Position numbers and translations under genes: made by a program. A stretch of 64,000 bases of DNA from DASPSR01 sp035516175. Lineage in GTDB: Bacteria > Nitrospirota > UBA9217. The notes beneath the pieces were generated by a model, which saw only the letters and a list, made by a program, of their open reading frames with translations, was not told the DNA's origin and ran no database searches. The DNA is taken from assembly GCA_035516175.1 (NCBI GenBank), contig DATJAO010000069.1, forward strand, positions 27,404 to 91,403, read 5' to 3'. Of the stretch, positions 31,748-40,301 are shown piece after piece (within the stretch, counting starts at the first letter, position 1; every line of letters starts with the position of its first letter).

Positions 31748-33274
31748 ATGAAACTTATACAGCCGACCAAAGCAGTATTTCTTGAATCGATAAAACGGGG
31801 AACAATACTTCCCCTGTATGCGGAAATAGACCAGCCGGGCCTTTCGCCGCTCGCATCACTCGAGGCCGTTCAGGCAGCGGGTCATCCGGTCCTTCTCGAG
31901 AGCGCCCGTGTGAATGAGAAGGCCGGCAGATATTCATTCGTCACGGCAGATCCGTATCTCATTTTCTCTTCGAAAGGAGATACGGTGGATCTCAGTCTTC
32001 CCGCGAAGCCGAAAGGCAAGTACGGCAGGCGGGCATCCATGAAAAGGAAGCCGCTTCTGAAACTGCGCGAGCTCATGTCCAATTATCGGACAGAGCGAGT
32101 TGACGGGATTCCGCCTTTTACCGGCGGGGCAGTGGGGTTCTTCTCATATGATTTCGTGCATCAATTCGAGAAATTGCCGCGTACCGTTACGGTCGACCTC
32201 GATATTCCCGAGTCGTATTTCATGTTCGTGGACATGGTCATTGCCTTCGACCATATCCTGAATAAATCATGGATCATCGTGAACCCCGGCGCGCGGGAAC
32301 AGGAGATGGGTTTCCGGCGGCCGGAACCGGACCAATGGGGCCGCCTTTATGACGAAGCGGTGACGAGACTCTTAGCTTTCGGATCAACGTTCATGGCGAA
32401 GAATATGAAACGAGAAGCCCCGTCAGTCGCAAAGGGAGATGCGCGGCGTTTCTCTCTTGAACCGAACATGACGCAGACTGACTTCGAGGCCATGGTCAGG
32501 CGCTGCAAAGAATATATTACAGCAGGGGATATTTATCAGGCAAACCTGTCCCAGCGATTCACGGCGGTGATCGGCGATACCGATCCACTTCAGTTATATG
32601 CAGTCCTGCGGGACGTCAATCCATCTCCCTTTGCCGCGTACCTGGATTTCGGCGATCTGCAGCTTGTGAGCTCATCGCCGGAGCGGCTCATCCGCTTGTG
32701 TGCGGGGATTGCCGAAACTAGGCCGATAGCCGGCACGCGCAGGAGAGGAGACGACCGTGCAGAAACGCAGGAACTTTCCTACGAGCTTCTCACGAACCAG
32801 AAGGAGCGTGCCGAACATATCATGCTCCTCGATCTCGAACGGAATGACCTCGGCAAGGTCTGCGGCTACGGCACGGTCCAGGTCGATGAAATGATGGTGG
32901 TTGAGGATTACTCCCATGTAATCCATATCGTCTCGAATGTGCGCGGAGAACTCACGGCTCGCCGGGATGCCTTCGATCTCGTCCGGGCCGTATTTCCAGG
33001 CGGTACGGTAACAGGCGTGCCCAAGGTGCGGTGTATGGAGATCATCGATGAGCTCGAGCCCGTTGCACGCGGCCCCTATACCGGCTCTATCGGGTATATC
33101 TCGAACACTGGAGATATGGACCTGAACATTATCATCAGGACATTCGTGATCAAGGACCGCAGGGCCCACATGCAAGTCGGCGCCGGCATAGTCGCCGATT
33201 CCGATCCCGCGCTGGAATATTTCGAGACCCTCCAGAAGGCCGAGGCGCTTAAGGAGGCGCTGGAGAGGCTGTAA
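31748..33274 (+). CDS. pabB: Chorismate-binding enzyme, aminodeoxychorismate synthase component I-like
   Basis: The 508-residue protein has the full chorismate-binding domain: SLEPNMTQTDFEAMVRRCKE, GDIYQANLSQRF, PIAGTRRRGDDRAE, LDLERNDLGKVC, and FPGGTVTGVPKVRCMEIIDE. FPGG fits PabB more than TrpE (FPAGTVSGAPK), while the N-terminal LLESARVNEKAGRYSFVTAD is like TrpE, so anthranilate synthase remains possible. It would make 4-amino-4-deoxychorismate for folate (or anthranilate for tryptophan) using ammonia from a glutaminase partner not seen here. The ATG at 31748 is chosen by homology; an upstream in-frame start at 31706 lies within the promoter. Confidence 0.85.
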   Translation: MKLIQPTKAVFLESIKRGTILPLYAEIDQPGLSPLASLEAVQAAGHPVLLESARVNEKAGRYSFVTADPYLIFSSKGDTVDLSLPAKPKGKYGRRASMKRKPLLKLRELMSNYRTERVDGIPPFTGGAVGFFSYDFVHQFEKLPRTVTVDLDIPESYFMFVDMVIAFDHILNKSWIIVNPGAREQEMGFRRPEPDQWGRLYDEAVTRLLAFGSTFMAKNMKREAPSVAKGDARRFSLEPNMTQTDFEAMVRRCKEYITAGDIYQANLSQRFTAVIGDTDPLQLYAVLRDVNPSPFAAYLDFGDLQLVSSSPERLIRLCAGIAETRPIAGTRRRGDDRAETQELSYELLTNQKERAEHIMLLDLERNDLGKVCGYGTVQVDEMMVVEDYSHVIHIVSNVRGELTARRDAFDLVRAVFPGGTVTGVPKVRCMEIIDELEPVARGPYTGSIGYISNTGDMDLNIIIRTFVIKDRRAHMQVGAGIVADSDPALEYFETLQKAEALKEALERL

Positions 33275-33289
33275 CTGGGTTTTTCTCTG

Positions 33290-33318
33290 TTGCAACTTGG
33301 TTCTACTTGCGTTATAGT
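33290..33318 (+). promoter_or_regulatory. Sigma70-like promoter for the SMC-like ATPase operon
   Basis: TTGCAA and TATAGT are spaced 17 nt. The predicted leader of about 28 nt contains the AAAGGAG ribosome site of the gene at 33353. Confidence 0.6.
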
Positions 33319-33352
33319 ATGAAGCTATATATACGTTGAAAGGAGCGAGGAC

Positions 33353-35254
33353 ATGTTCCTGGTGGAGCTTGTGATGCAGGGAGTGCGAGGCATCCGTGAA
33401 CTTGCTCGCCTCAGGTTCCAGCGCGGCTTCAATTTTGTCGCTGCCGGCAATGAGTCGGGGAAGACGTCGTCCGTCGATTCCCTGTTGCGCCTGCTCTTCC
33501 CGAGCGGCCAGCCGGGGTTCACGGAACCGTTCGTATCAAAGTACACCCCCGATGCATCGCGTGCGGCCCTCGTGGTGTTCTCGGATGATCAGACTTATTA
33601 CCGCGTCATCCAGGATTTTTCAAAGCGTGCAGTGAACCTCTCCAAGTACAATGGCACCACCAAAGAGTTCGAACTTATCCATAAGGACTGGGACAGCACG
33701 GCGCAGTTTATGACCGGCCTCACTGCCGGCATGACCGAAGAGGAATTTGGAAGGTTGTTCATCTTCCGGCGGGAGCACTACGCTGAGCAGCCCGCGTCGT
33801 CCGTTACGCACGCGTCAGCGGCGCCGGTGCCGACCTCGGCACGAAAGCCAGCTCCATCCGCAGGAGGCAAAGCCGCAGCCAATGAGGCACGGCTCGCCCA
33901 GCTCCGGGAGGACCTCCGCAAGGCCGAGGAGGCCGCGGACGCCGACTACCGTGCGCAGTCGGCAAAGCTCCGACTTGATGAAATCAAGAAAAAACTGGAC
34001 GGGCTCGAAGAACTGGACCGTCGTGCTTCGGAAATCGAGACAAGTCTTGGCGAACTCAAGGGCTGCAGCACGTTGCCGGAGAACCTCGATGGGCTTATCG
34101 ATGAGCATGAGCGACGGCAGGGACAGCAGATGGCCGACTCCGATGAGCTTACCAAAGAGATCGAAGGGCTGAAAATGCAGCTTGCCGAGATGCCACCGGT
34201 GAATATCGTGACGGACAAGATGTTCATCCTGGGGGCGGTGTTCGGGACCCTGTCGGTTATCGCGGGACTATTCATCCTTACGACGGAGCAAGCACACTTT
34301 TTCCCTCTCGGCGTGCTTGCCGCGCTCCTGCTGATCGCTGTTGCGTGGTACAAAGGCCAACGGAAAAACGCTCAGCGAAAGCAGCTCGTGATGGAAGAGG
34401 AGACGCTGAGGACGCAGCTTGGCGAGCTCGAGAGGAACTTTGAACAGGGAGGATCCACGATCATGGCCTGCATGAAGGCCACGGGCTCAACGACCACCCG
34501 GGATCTCAAGGACAAGGCGGACAATTACCGGTATTTTCTTTCGCTCCGGCAGGATATCGATGAACAGCGGAAGCATGCGCTCGGCGGCCTGACGGTTGAG
34601 GACTTGCAGGCCGAATTCTCCAAGCTGCAGCAGGAAGCTATCGACCTCGAAAGGGCCGCACGCGCGGTCGCACAGTATGCCGTCGATACCTACAGCATCA
34701 GGCAGGATATCGAGAGGATTGAGTCGGAAACGTCCGCGGGCGCGCCTATTGACTTCGGCGGCGAGGGCCAGGAACTGTTTGCCGGATTCGCGGCACCGGC
34801 GTCGGCCGGAGGCCAAAGGGGATTCCTCAGGGAAATCGGCATTGCGAGCCGGATCGGCGGGATCGAGACAGAGACGCTCATGCCAGCGGTCGAGGCCGCA
34901 GCGCAGCGGAATCTTTCAGCCATTACTACAGGCAAGTACATCAGGATCGAGATCGGACCGGAAGGAGATTCAGTCGTGCGTCTCAAGGACGACTCAAAGC
35001 TGAACTTCTCGGATCTGAGTCACGGGACGAGGGACCTTGTCTACTTCTGCCTGAGGACCGGTCTCATCGAGGCGATCGCAGGAAAGCACCGGTTGCCCTT
35101 CATCCTCGATGATCCGCTCGCTGGTTTCGACCCCGCCAGACAGCAGGCGGCATGCCAAATACTCCGCGCCCTCGGCGCAAAGACACAAGTGGTCCTTTTC
35201 ACGTCGAATCCCGCGCTCAGGGCGGGGAACGATGCTGCCGCGGAGCTCAAGTAA
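33353..35254 (+). CDS. SMC/YhaN-like AAA ATPase with internal transmembrane pair
   Basis: The 633-residue protein has an N-terminal ATPase half (GVRGIRELARLRFQRGFNFV, Walker A GNESGKTS), a coiled coil (about 185-285), two adjacent hydrophobic helices (ILGAVFGTLSVIAGLFILTT and PLGVLAALLLIAVAWY, about 293-335), a second coiled coil, and a C-terminal half with a signature-like LSHGTRDLVYF and Walker B LPFILDDPLAGFD. This is the RecF/Rad50/YhaN plan but with a membrane hairpin where the coiled coil tip would be. DNA or repair functions of relatives cannot simply be transferred. AAAGGAG precedes the ATG; the stop touches tmk, so it heads the tmk-holB-ricT unit. Confidence 0.8.
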   Translation: MFLVELVMQGVRGIRELARLRFQRGFNFVAAGNESGKTSSVDSLLRLLFPSGQPGFTEPFVSKYTPDASRAALVVFSDDQTYYRVIQDFSKRAVNLSKYNGTTKEFELIHKDWDSTAQFMTGLTAGMTEEEFGRLFIFRREHYAEQPASSVTHASAAPVPTSARKPAPSAGGKAAANEARLAQLREDLRKAEEAADADYRAQSAKLRLDEIKKKLDGLEELDRRASEIETSLGELKGCSTLPENLDGLIDEHERRQGQQMADSDELTKEIEGLKMQLAEMPPVNIVTDKMFILGAVFGTLSVIAGLFILTTEQAHFFPLGVLAALLLIAVAWYKGQRKNAQRKQLVMEEETLRTQLGELERNFEQGGSTIMACMKATGSTTTRDLKDKADNYRYFLSLRQDIDEQRKHALGGLTVEDLQAEFSKLQQEAIDLERAARAVAQYAVDTYSIRQDIERIESETSAGAPIDFGGEGQELFAGFAAPASAGGQRGFLREIGIASRIGGIETETLMPAVEAAAQRNLSAITTGKYIRIEIGPEGDSVVRLKDDSKLNFSDLSHGTRDLVYFCLRTGLIEAIAGKHRLPFILDDPLAGFDPARQQAACQILRALGAKTQVVLFTSNPALRAGNDAAAELK

Positions 35255-35914
35255 ATGAAGGGGACATTCATCACCTTCGAGGGAATCGAGGGCTCCGGAA
35301 AATCCACCCAGATAGTCCTGCTCGCAAACTACCTGAAGTCCCACCGCATCAAGATTGTGCTCACAAGGGAGCCCGGCGGGACGCTGATCGGCGACCAGAT
35401 CAGAAAGATCCTGCTCGACCCCGCGAACAAGGGGCTCGATCCCTCGGCGGAACTCCTTTTGTACGCAGCAAGCAGGGCGCAACACCTGAGCGAGGTCATC
35501 CTGCCTGCGCTCGCCGCCGGGACCATTGTTCTCTGCGATCGTTTTTCCGACGCGACACTCGCCTACCAGGGGTATGGACGGGGGTTGGACAAAAATATGA
35601 TCCGGGAACTCGACCGGATCGTAACCGCGGGAATGCAGCCGGACCTTACCGTGCTCCTCGATATCGATGCGGCCGCAGGGCTTGCGCGTGCGCGCCGGAG
35701 GAACAACAACCGCGGGCTAGAGGGAGAATCGCGTTTTGAGAACGAAGAGACTGCTTTTCACGAACGGGTGAGGCAGGGATATCTGGCCTTGGCGAAGAAA
35801 GAACCGGAACGCATCCGGGTGGTGGACGCTTCTCCCGCACAGGACAGGATCGAGATGGAAATACGAAAAATTGTTGTAACGGTATCGGGCATTGCAGAAC
35901 CATCTCTCATTTGA
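35255..35914 (+). CDS. tmk: Thymidylate kinase
   Basis: The 219-residue protein has the P-loop FEGIEGSGKST, TREPGGT, the DRFSDATLAYQGYGRG motif and the lid segment RARRRNNNRGLEGESRFENE. It phosphorylates dTMP to dTDP for DNA synthesis. The ATG directly follows the previous stop codon. The 3' end overlaps holB by 23 nt, so the operon is tightly coupled. Confidence 0.95.
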   Translation: MKGTFITFEGIEGSGKSTQIVLLANYLKSHRIKIVLTREPGGTLIGDQIRKILLDPANKGLDPSAELLLYAASRAQHLSEVILPALAAGTIVLCDRFSDATLAYQGYGRGLDKNMIRELDRIVTAGMQPDLTVLLDIDAAAGLARARRRNNNRGLEGESRFENEETAFHERVRQGYLALAKKEPERIRVVDASPAQDRIEMEIRKIVVTVSGIAEPSLI

Positions 35915-36884
35915 GGAAATAGCAGGCCATGATCGGCCTGTCACAATACTTAAACGGGCTCTCGCGAACAAGACCCTTGCGCATGCCTATCTGTTCTCGG
36001 GTGGGGAGGGTATCGGCAAGAAGATGGCGGCGCTCGCGCTCGCCGCTGCCGTGAATTGTCGGAACGCGGGATCCTCTGGGGGGTGCGGTGAATGCCCCTC
36101 CTGCGTCAAGGTCGCCGCCCTAACTCATCCAGACGTACATATCCTGGCCGCCGACGGTGATGAGATCAAAATCGATCAGGTACGGCAAACGCAGGCCGAT
36201 CTTGCGCTCAAACCGTTCGAAGGTGCGAAAAAGATCCTGATTGTCGACGGTGCCGAGAGCATGAATCCGAGTTCGGCAAACGCGTTCCTCAAGACCCTTG
36301 AGGAGCCCCCGGGTGAGACCCTCATCATCCTGATCAGCCCCCTGCCGCAGAGCCTGCTCCCGACCATCCGTTCACGCTGTCAGGAGATCAGATTCCTTCC
36401 ACTTCCGCGACCAATCCTCGCGCAAGCGCTCATGCGGAAGCGCGGCCTGTCCGAGGAGGACGCATGGTTTCTTGCGGCGCTCGCGCAGGGGAGCCTGGGC
36501 CGCGGCCTAGCGATGGAAGTGGAACAGGAAAAGGCGGTTCGGGAAGAGCTCATGGCGCTCTGGTCCGGGCTGGGGCAGATGAATGAGGGAGAAGTGCTTG
36601 CCCAGGCAGAGATGTTCTCCAAGGACCGTGAGCGGCTGGAACGGCTGCTCGACATCGGGGTCGAGTGGCTCCGCGACGCCCTTGTCTTCCGCGTGACAGG
36701 CGACGAACGGCTCCTCGTTCACCGACAGGGCAAGGACCGTCACCTCCAGTGGGGAGAAGGGGTTCCACTTCAGCGGATGCTCGCTGACATGGCACTGTTC
36801 ACGATGAGTAGCAGATTGCTTGAGCGCCGCGTAAGTGCCCAGCTGGTGGTGGAGAATCTGCTCCTGAAGCTGGCGCATGGCTAA
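35892..36884 (+). CDS. holB: DNA polymerase III delta-prime subunit
   Basis: The 330-residue clamp-loader subunit has LAHAYLFSGGEGIGKKMAAL, a zinc-module cluster (CRNAGSSGGCGECPSC), VRQTQADLALKPFEGAKKIL, the SANAFLKTLEEPP motif and LLPTIRSRCQEIRF. It helps load the sliding clamp. The start appears to be TTG at 35892 within the end of tmk; no closer ATG fits the conserved N-terminus (FEEIAGHDRPVTILKRAL). tmk-holB linkage is conserved in many bacteria. Confidence 0.93.
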   Translation: MQNHLSFEEIAGHDRPVTILKRALANKTLAHAYLFSGGEGIGKKMAALALAAAVNCRNAGSSGGCGECPSCVKVAALTHPDVHILAADGDEIKIDQVRQTQADLALKPFEGAKKILIVDGAESMNPSSANAFLKTLEEPPGETLIILISPLPQSLLPTIRSRCQEIRFLPLPRPILAQALMRKRGLSEEDAWFLAALAQGSLGRGLAMEVEQEKAVREELMALWSGLGQMNEGEVLAQAEMFSKDRERLERLLDIGVEWLRDALVFRVTGDERLLVHRQGKDRHLQWGEGVPLQRMLADMALFTMSSRLLERRVSAQLVVENLLLKLAHG

Positions 36885-36929
36885 ATCAACTGCTCATTGC
36901 AGACTAAAAAACAAAAGATAGAACAAAAA

Positions 36930-38129
36930 ATGACGGATAAAACGAAGAAGATAGCCGGGGTACGCTTTCGAGAAAACTGGAAGGTCTATGATTTTGACGC
37001 CACCGATGTAGAGATCGCACTGGGAGACAAGGTTATTGTCGATTCCGAGCGCGGTCCCGGGTTTGCCCACGTCGTGCGGATCAGGAGGTCCGAGGGCATT
37101 GGTGCTGCGGAACCTCCCGAAGCTCCTCCCGTGACTCCCGAAATCCCGGAAGGGGTGGAGATTGACATCGATGAGGCGGAAGGGAAGGGATTCCCTGACG
37201 ATCAATCCAAAGGGCGGGGCCCGAAAACCATTCGGAAGATCCTGCGCAAGGCCACAGACGATGATACCGCCAAAGAGGAAAAGAACCGGGAGCGTGAGGC
37301 AGAGGCCTACTCCATGGCCCAGGACATGATTGCCGGGCGTGAGCTGCCAATGAAGCTCATCCGCGTAGAATACTCCTTTGATGCATCGCGGGTGACCTTT
37401 TTCTTCTTTTCCGAGACAAGGATCGATTTCCGTGAACTCGTGAAGGATCTCGCCTACAAACTTAAGAGCCGGATCGAGATGCGCCAGATTGGCGTGCGCG
37501 ACGTGGCACGCATGATCGGCGGGTTTGGGCCCTGCGGCAGGGAACTCTGCTGCTCAGCGTTCCTGAAGAACTTCGAGCCGGTTTCCATACGCATGGCCAA
37601 AAAGCAGGAAATGGTACTGAACCCTGCCAAGATATCGGGGGTCTGCGGCAGGCTGCTCTGTTGCCTTTCATACGAATACGAAATGTACGATAAGATCAAG
37701 AAAGATGTCGCCGACCTGCGCGAGGCGGCAGTCAAGGAAAAGAAGGAAGATGAAGAGCGGCGTATCGCCGAGGAGCGACAGGAAGCCGAAGAACGGCGGC
37801 TTGCCGATGATAAAAAACGCCAGGAGGAACGCAAACAACAGCAGGAGCAGCGGAGGGAAAAACTGAAAGATACCGGATACAAGGGCGGCGACAAGCCTGA
37901 GAAGAGAAGGGATGCATCTCAAGAAAAGAAGGCGCAATCTCAGGCTGAGCAGCCCCGGGAACGCCACCAGCAGCCAAAGCCGGAAAAGCAGCAGGAGCAG
38001 AAGGCGCAGCGGCCGCAGCAGGAAGGGGAGAAGGCGGGCAAGAAGAAAAGACGTCGGTTCTGGCGCAAAAAGAAGAAGCAGGGCCAGGGTGAAAATAAGC
38101 CACAGGGGCCGGGCGGGGCAGGAGAGTAA
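36930..38129 (+). CDS. ricT: PSP1/RicT-family regulatory iron-sulfur protein
   Basis: From the ATG at 36930 the protein has 399 residues. It carries the PSP1 core (FDASRVTFFFFSETRIDFRE, IEMRQIGVRDVARMIGGFGP, CGRELCCSAFLKNFEPVSIR, NPAKISGVCGRLLCCLSYEY). The paired CG-x-x-LCC motifs bind Fe-S in the Bacillus RicT (YaaT) complex that stimulates RNA processing. A ~100-residue insertion after the first strand and a long Lys/Glu/Gln-rich tail (from about 270) are specific to this protein. It lies between holB and metG, a conserved neighbourhood. A TTG start at 36897 is an alternative. Confidence 0.88.
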   Translation: MTDKTKKIAGVRFRENWKVYDFDATDVEIALGDKVIVDSERGPGFAHVVRIRRSEGIGAAEPPEAPPVTPEIPEGVEIDIDEAEGKGFPDDQSKGRGPKTIRKILRKATDDDTAKEEKNREREAEAYSMAQDMIAGRELPMKLIRVEYSFDASRVTFFFFSETRIDFRELVKDLAYKLKSRIEMRQIGVRDVARMIGGFGPCGRELCCSAFLKNFEPVSIRMAKKQEMVLNPAKISGVCGRLLCCLSYEYEMYDKIKKDVADLREAAVKEKKEDEERRIAEERQEAEERRLADDKKRQEERKQQQEQRREKLKDTGYKGGDKPEKRRDASQEKKAQSQAEQPRERHQQPKPEKQQEQKAQRPQQEGEKAGKKKRRRFWRKKKKQGQGENKPQGPGGAGE

Positions 38130-38206
38130 ATCCGTGGGATGAGAGTTCTCGCTTCCTTGAATGGAAAAGGTCCTAGAAGGGGTTGCATCTCGTTCGTCAA
38201 ATAACA

Positions 38207-40168
38207 ATGTCAAAGAAATTTTACATCACGACACCCATCTATTACGTAAATGATGTGCCGCATATCGGGCATGCGTACACGACGATCGCAGCGGACACGC
38301 TCGCACGCTATCACCGCATGCTCGGGGACACGGTGTTCTTTCTCACCGGCACCGACGAGCACGGCCAGAAGATCGAGAAAGCAGCACAGGATCGGGGGCT
38401 CACGCCAAAGGCGCATGCCGACCTTATGTCAAAGAACTTCCTCGCACTCTGGAATAAGCTCGAGATATCAAACGACGCCTTCATACGGACGACAGATAAG
38501 GAGCACATCATTGTGGTGCAGGAACTCCTCCAAAAGCTTTACGACAGGGGCGAAATCGAACAGCGGACCTACGAAGGCTGGTACTGCACGCCTGACGAGC
38601 GGTTCTGGACCGAGAAGGAGATTGTGGAAGGAGCATGTCCGGACTGTGGCAGACCTGTTGAGCGCATCTTGGAAGATAATTATTTTTTCCTGATGAGTAA
38701 ATACCAGAAGCGTTTGATCAAGCATATTGAAGATAACCCAAACTACATCCGGCCCGAGAGCAGGCGGAACGAGGTGCTCGGTTTTTTGAAAACGCAGACC
38801 TTGAGCGATCTCTGCATCTCCCGTCCCAAGGCGCGGCTTTCCTGGGGAATTGAGTTGCCTTTTGACAGAAATTTCGTCACCTATGTCTGGTTTGACGCGC
38901 TCGTCAACTACTTCTCTGCCACGCGATACCTCAGTCCCTCGGCACAGGGGTCAGCTGATCCTTCTGAGCGTGAAAAGTTCTGGTGGCCTGCGGACCTTCA
39001 CCTCGTGGGCAAGGATATCCTGACCACACACAGCGTGTATTGGTCTACCATGCTCATTGCGCTTGGGCTGCCGCTCCCGGGCAATATCTTTGCGCACGGA
39101 TGGTGGACAAGAGAAGGAAAAAAGATGTCGAAGTCTCTTGGCAACGTCATCGACCCGAACGAGGTCGTCGAAACTTACGGCTCGGACGCCTTTCGTTATT
39201 TCGTACTGCGGGAGGTACCTTTCGGCCTTGATGGGGATTATTCGACAGAGGCCTTTATTACGAGGTTCAATACGGAGCTCGCCAATGACTTGGGGAACCT
39301 GCTTTCGAGGGTCCTGACGATGATCGAGAAATATTTTGACGGCGATATCCCTCCGTCAGGTCCGGAGCAGCGCGTCGACCGGGAACTGCGCGAGACCGCG
39401 GCGTTGGTCCCGGGCAAAATCGACGAAGACCTTTCGGCTCTTGCGTTTACCCGCTACCTTCAGGATGTTTGGGCGCTCGTGATGCGCGCAAACCGCTATG
39501 TGGAGGAGAACGCGCCTTGGACGCTCGCGAAGAGCAAGGACATGGATCGGCTCGGGTCCGTGCTCTATAATCTCGCGGAGTCGCTCAGATTGATCGGGTT
39601 GTACATTTACCCCGTGATGCCTTCAACGTCTCAGAAGATTTGGGACAGTCTCGGCATTGGGAAGAAGATAGGCTCCTGCCTCCTTGATGCAGAATCTTCA
39701 TGGGGAAAGCTGACCACAGGTGCAACTATCCTGTCAGGAGCCCAGCTGTTCCCCCGCATTGATTTGAAGAAAAATACGGAGAAGAAGATGGAAAAAAACG
39801 AAATAATACAAAAACCAATACTAAAGTCCGAGGGCGCAGGACCGGAGCTGATCGGGATAGAGGATTTTATGAAAGTCGATCTTCGCGCGGGGAAGATCGT
39901 CTCAGCCGAGCGCGTTGAAAAGTCTGAGAAGCTGGTGAAGCTGAAGGTTGATATCGATACCGAAACACGTCAGGTAGTGGCCGGCATCGGGAAAAACTAT
40001 ACGCCTGAAGATCTCATGGGAAAAACCATCGTGATCGTTACTAACTTAAAGCCTGCCAAACTCATGGGCGTCGAATCCCAAGGTATGCTTCTCGCTGCGA
40101 ACAGTGGTGATGCCCTCTCTATAGTCACATTTGACCGGGAGATCAAGCCCGGAAGCAGGGTGAAGTGA
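38207..40168 (+). CDS. metG: Methionyl-tRNA synthetase
   Basis: The 653-residue protein has the class I HIGH motif (HIGH at 19-22), the zinc-region pair CPDC in EGACPDCGRPVE, KKMSKSLGNVIDP near 305, an anticodon-binding helical domain, and a C-terminal tRNA-binding OB fold (KVDLRAGKIVSAERVEKSEK, SQGMLLAA). It charges tRNA-Met. The ATG at 38207 matches the conserved start MSKKFYITTPIYYVND; no Shine-Dalgarno is apparent. It follows ricT and precedes tatD. Confidence 0.96.
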   Translation: MSKKFYITTPIYYVNDVPHIGHAYTTIAADTLARYHRMLGDTVFFLTGTDEHGQKIEKAAQDRGLTPKAHADLMSKNFLALWNKLEISNDAFIRTTDKEHIIVVQELLQKLYDRGEIEQRTYEGWYCTPDERFWTEKEIVEGACPDCGRPVERILEDNYFFLMSKYQKRLIKHIEDNPNYIRPESRRNEVLGFLKTQTLSDLCISRPKARLSWGIELPFDRNFVTYVWFDALVNYFSATRYLSPSAQGSADPSEREKFWWPADLHLVGKDILTTHSVYWSTMLIALGLPLPGNIFAHGWWTREGKKMSKSLGNVIDPNEVVETYGSDAFRYFVLREVPFGLDGDYSTEAFITRFNTELANDLGNLLSRVLTMIEKYFDGDIPPSGPEQRVDRELRETAALVPGKIDEDLSALAFTRYLQDVWALVMRANRYVEENAPWTLAKSKDMDRLGSVLYNLAESLRLIGLYIYPVMPSTSQKIWDSLGIGKKIGSCLLDAESSWGKLTTGATILSGAQLFPRIDLKKNTEKKMEKNEIIQKPILKSEGAGPELIGIEDFMKVDLRAGKIVSAERVEKSEKLVKLKVDIDTETRQVVAGIGKNYTPEDLMGKTIVIVTNLKPAKLMGVESQGMLLAANSGDALSIVTFDREIKPGSRVK

Positions 40169-40176
40169 TTGACTCT

Positions 40177-40240
40177 AGGCAGAGCTGATGGATCATGGTT
40201 CATTGGCCATGAGCTAACAGCTAGGAGCTTAACTCTGCCT
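40177..40240 (+). other. Multi-stem structured element between metG and tatD
   Basis: AGGCAGAG (40177-40184) and CTCTGCCT (40233-40240) form an 8-bp closing stem. Inside, TCATGG/CCATGA makes a second stem and AGCT repeats a third. No U run follows. It could be an attenuator, a processing site or a small repeat; no match is known to me. Confidence 0.3.
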
Positions 40241-40301
40241 TACGTGCTCAAATTCCTGTCCGGCTGTATCTTGATCGGTAAGGTAAACAAAGCAGGTTAG
40301 A

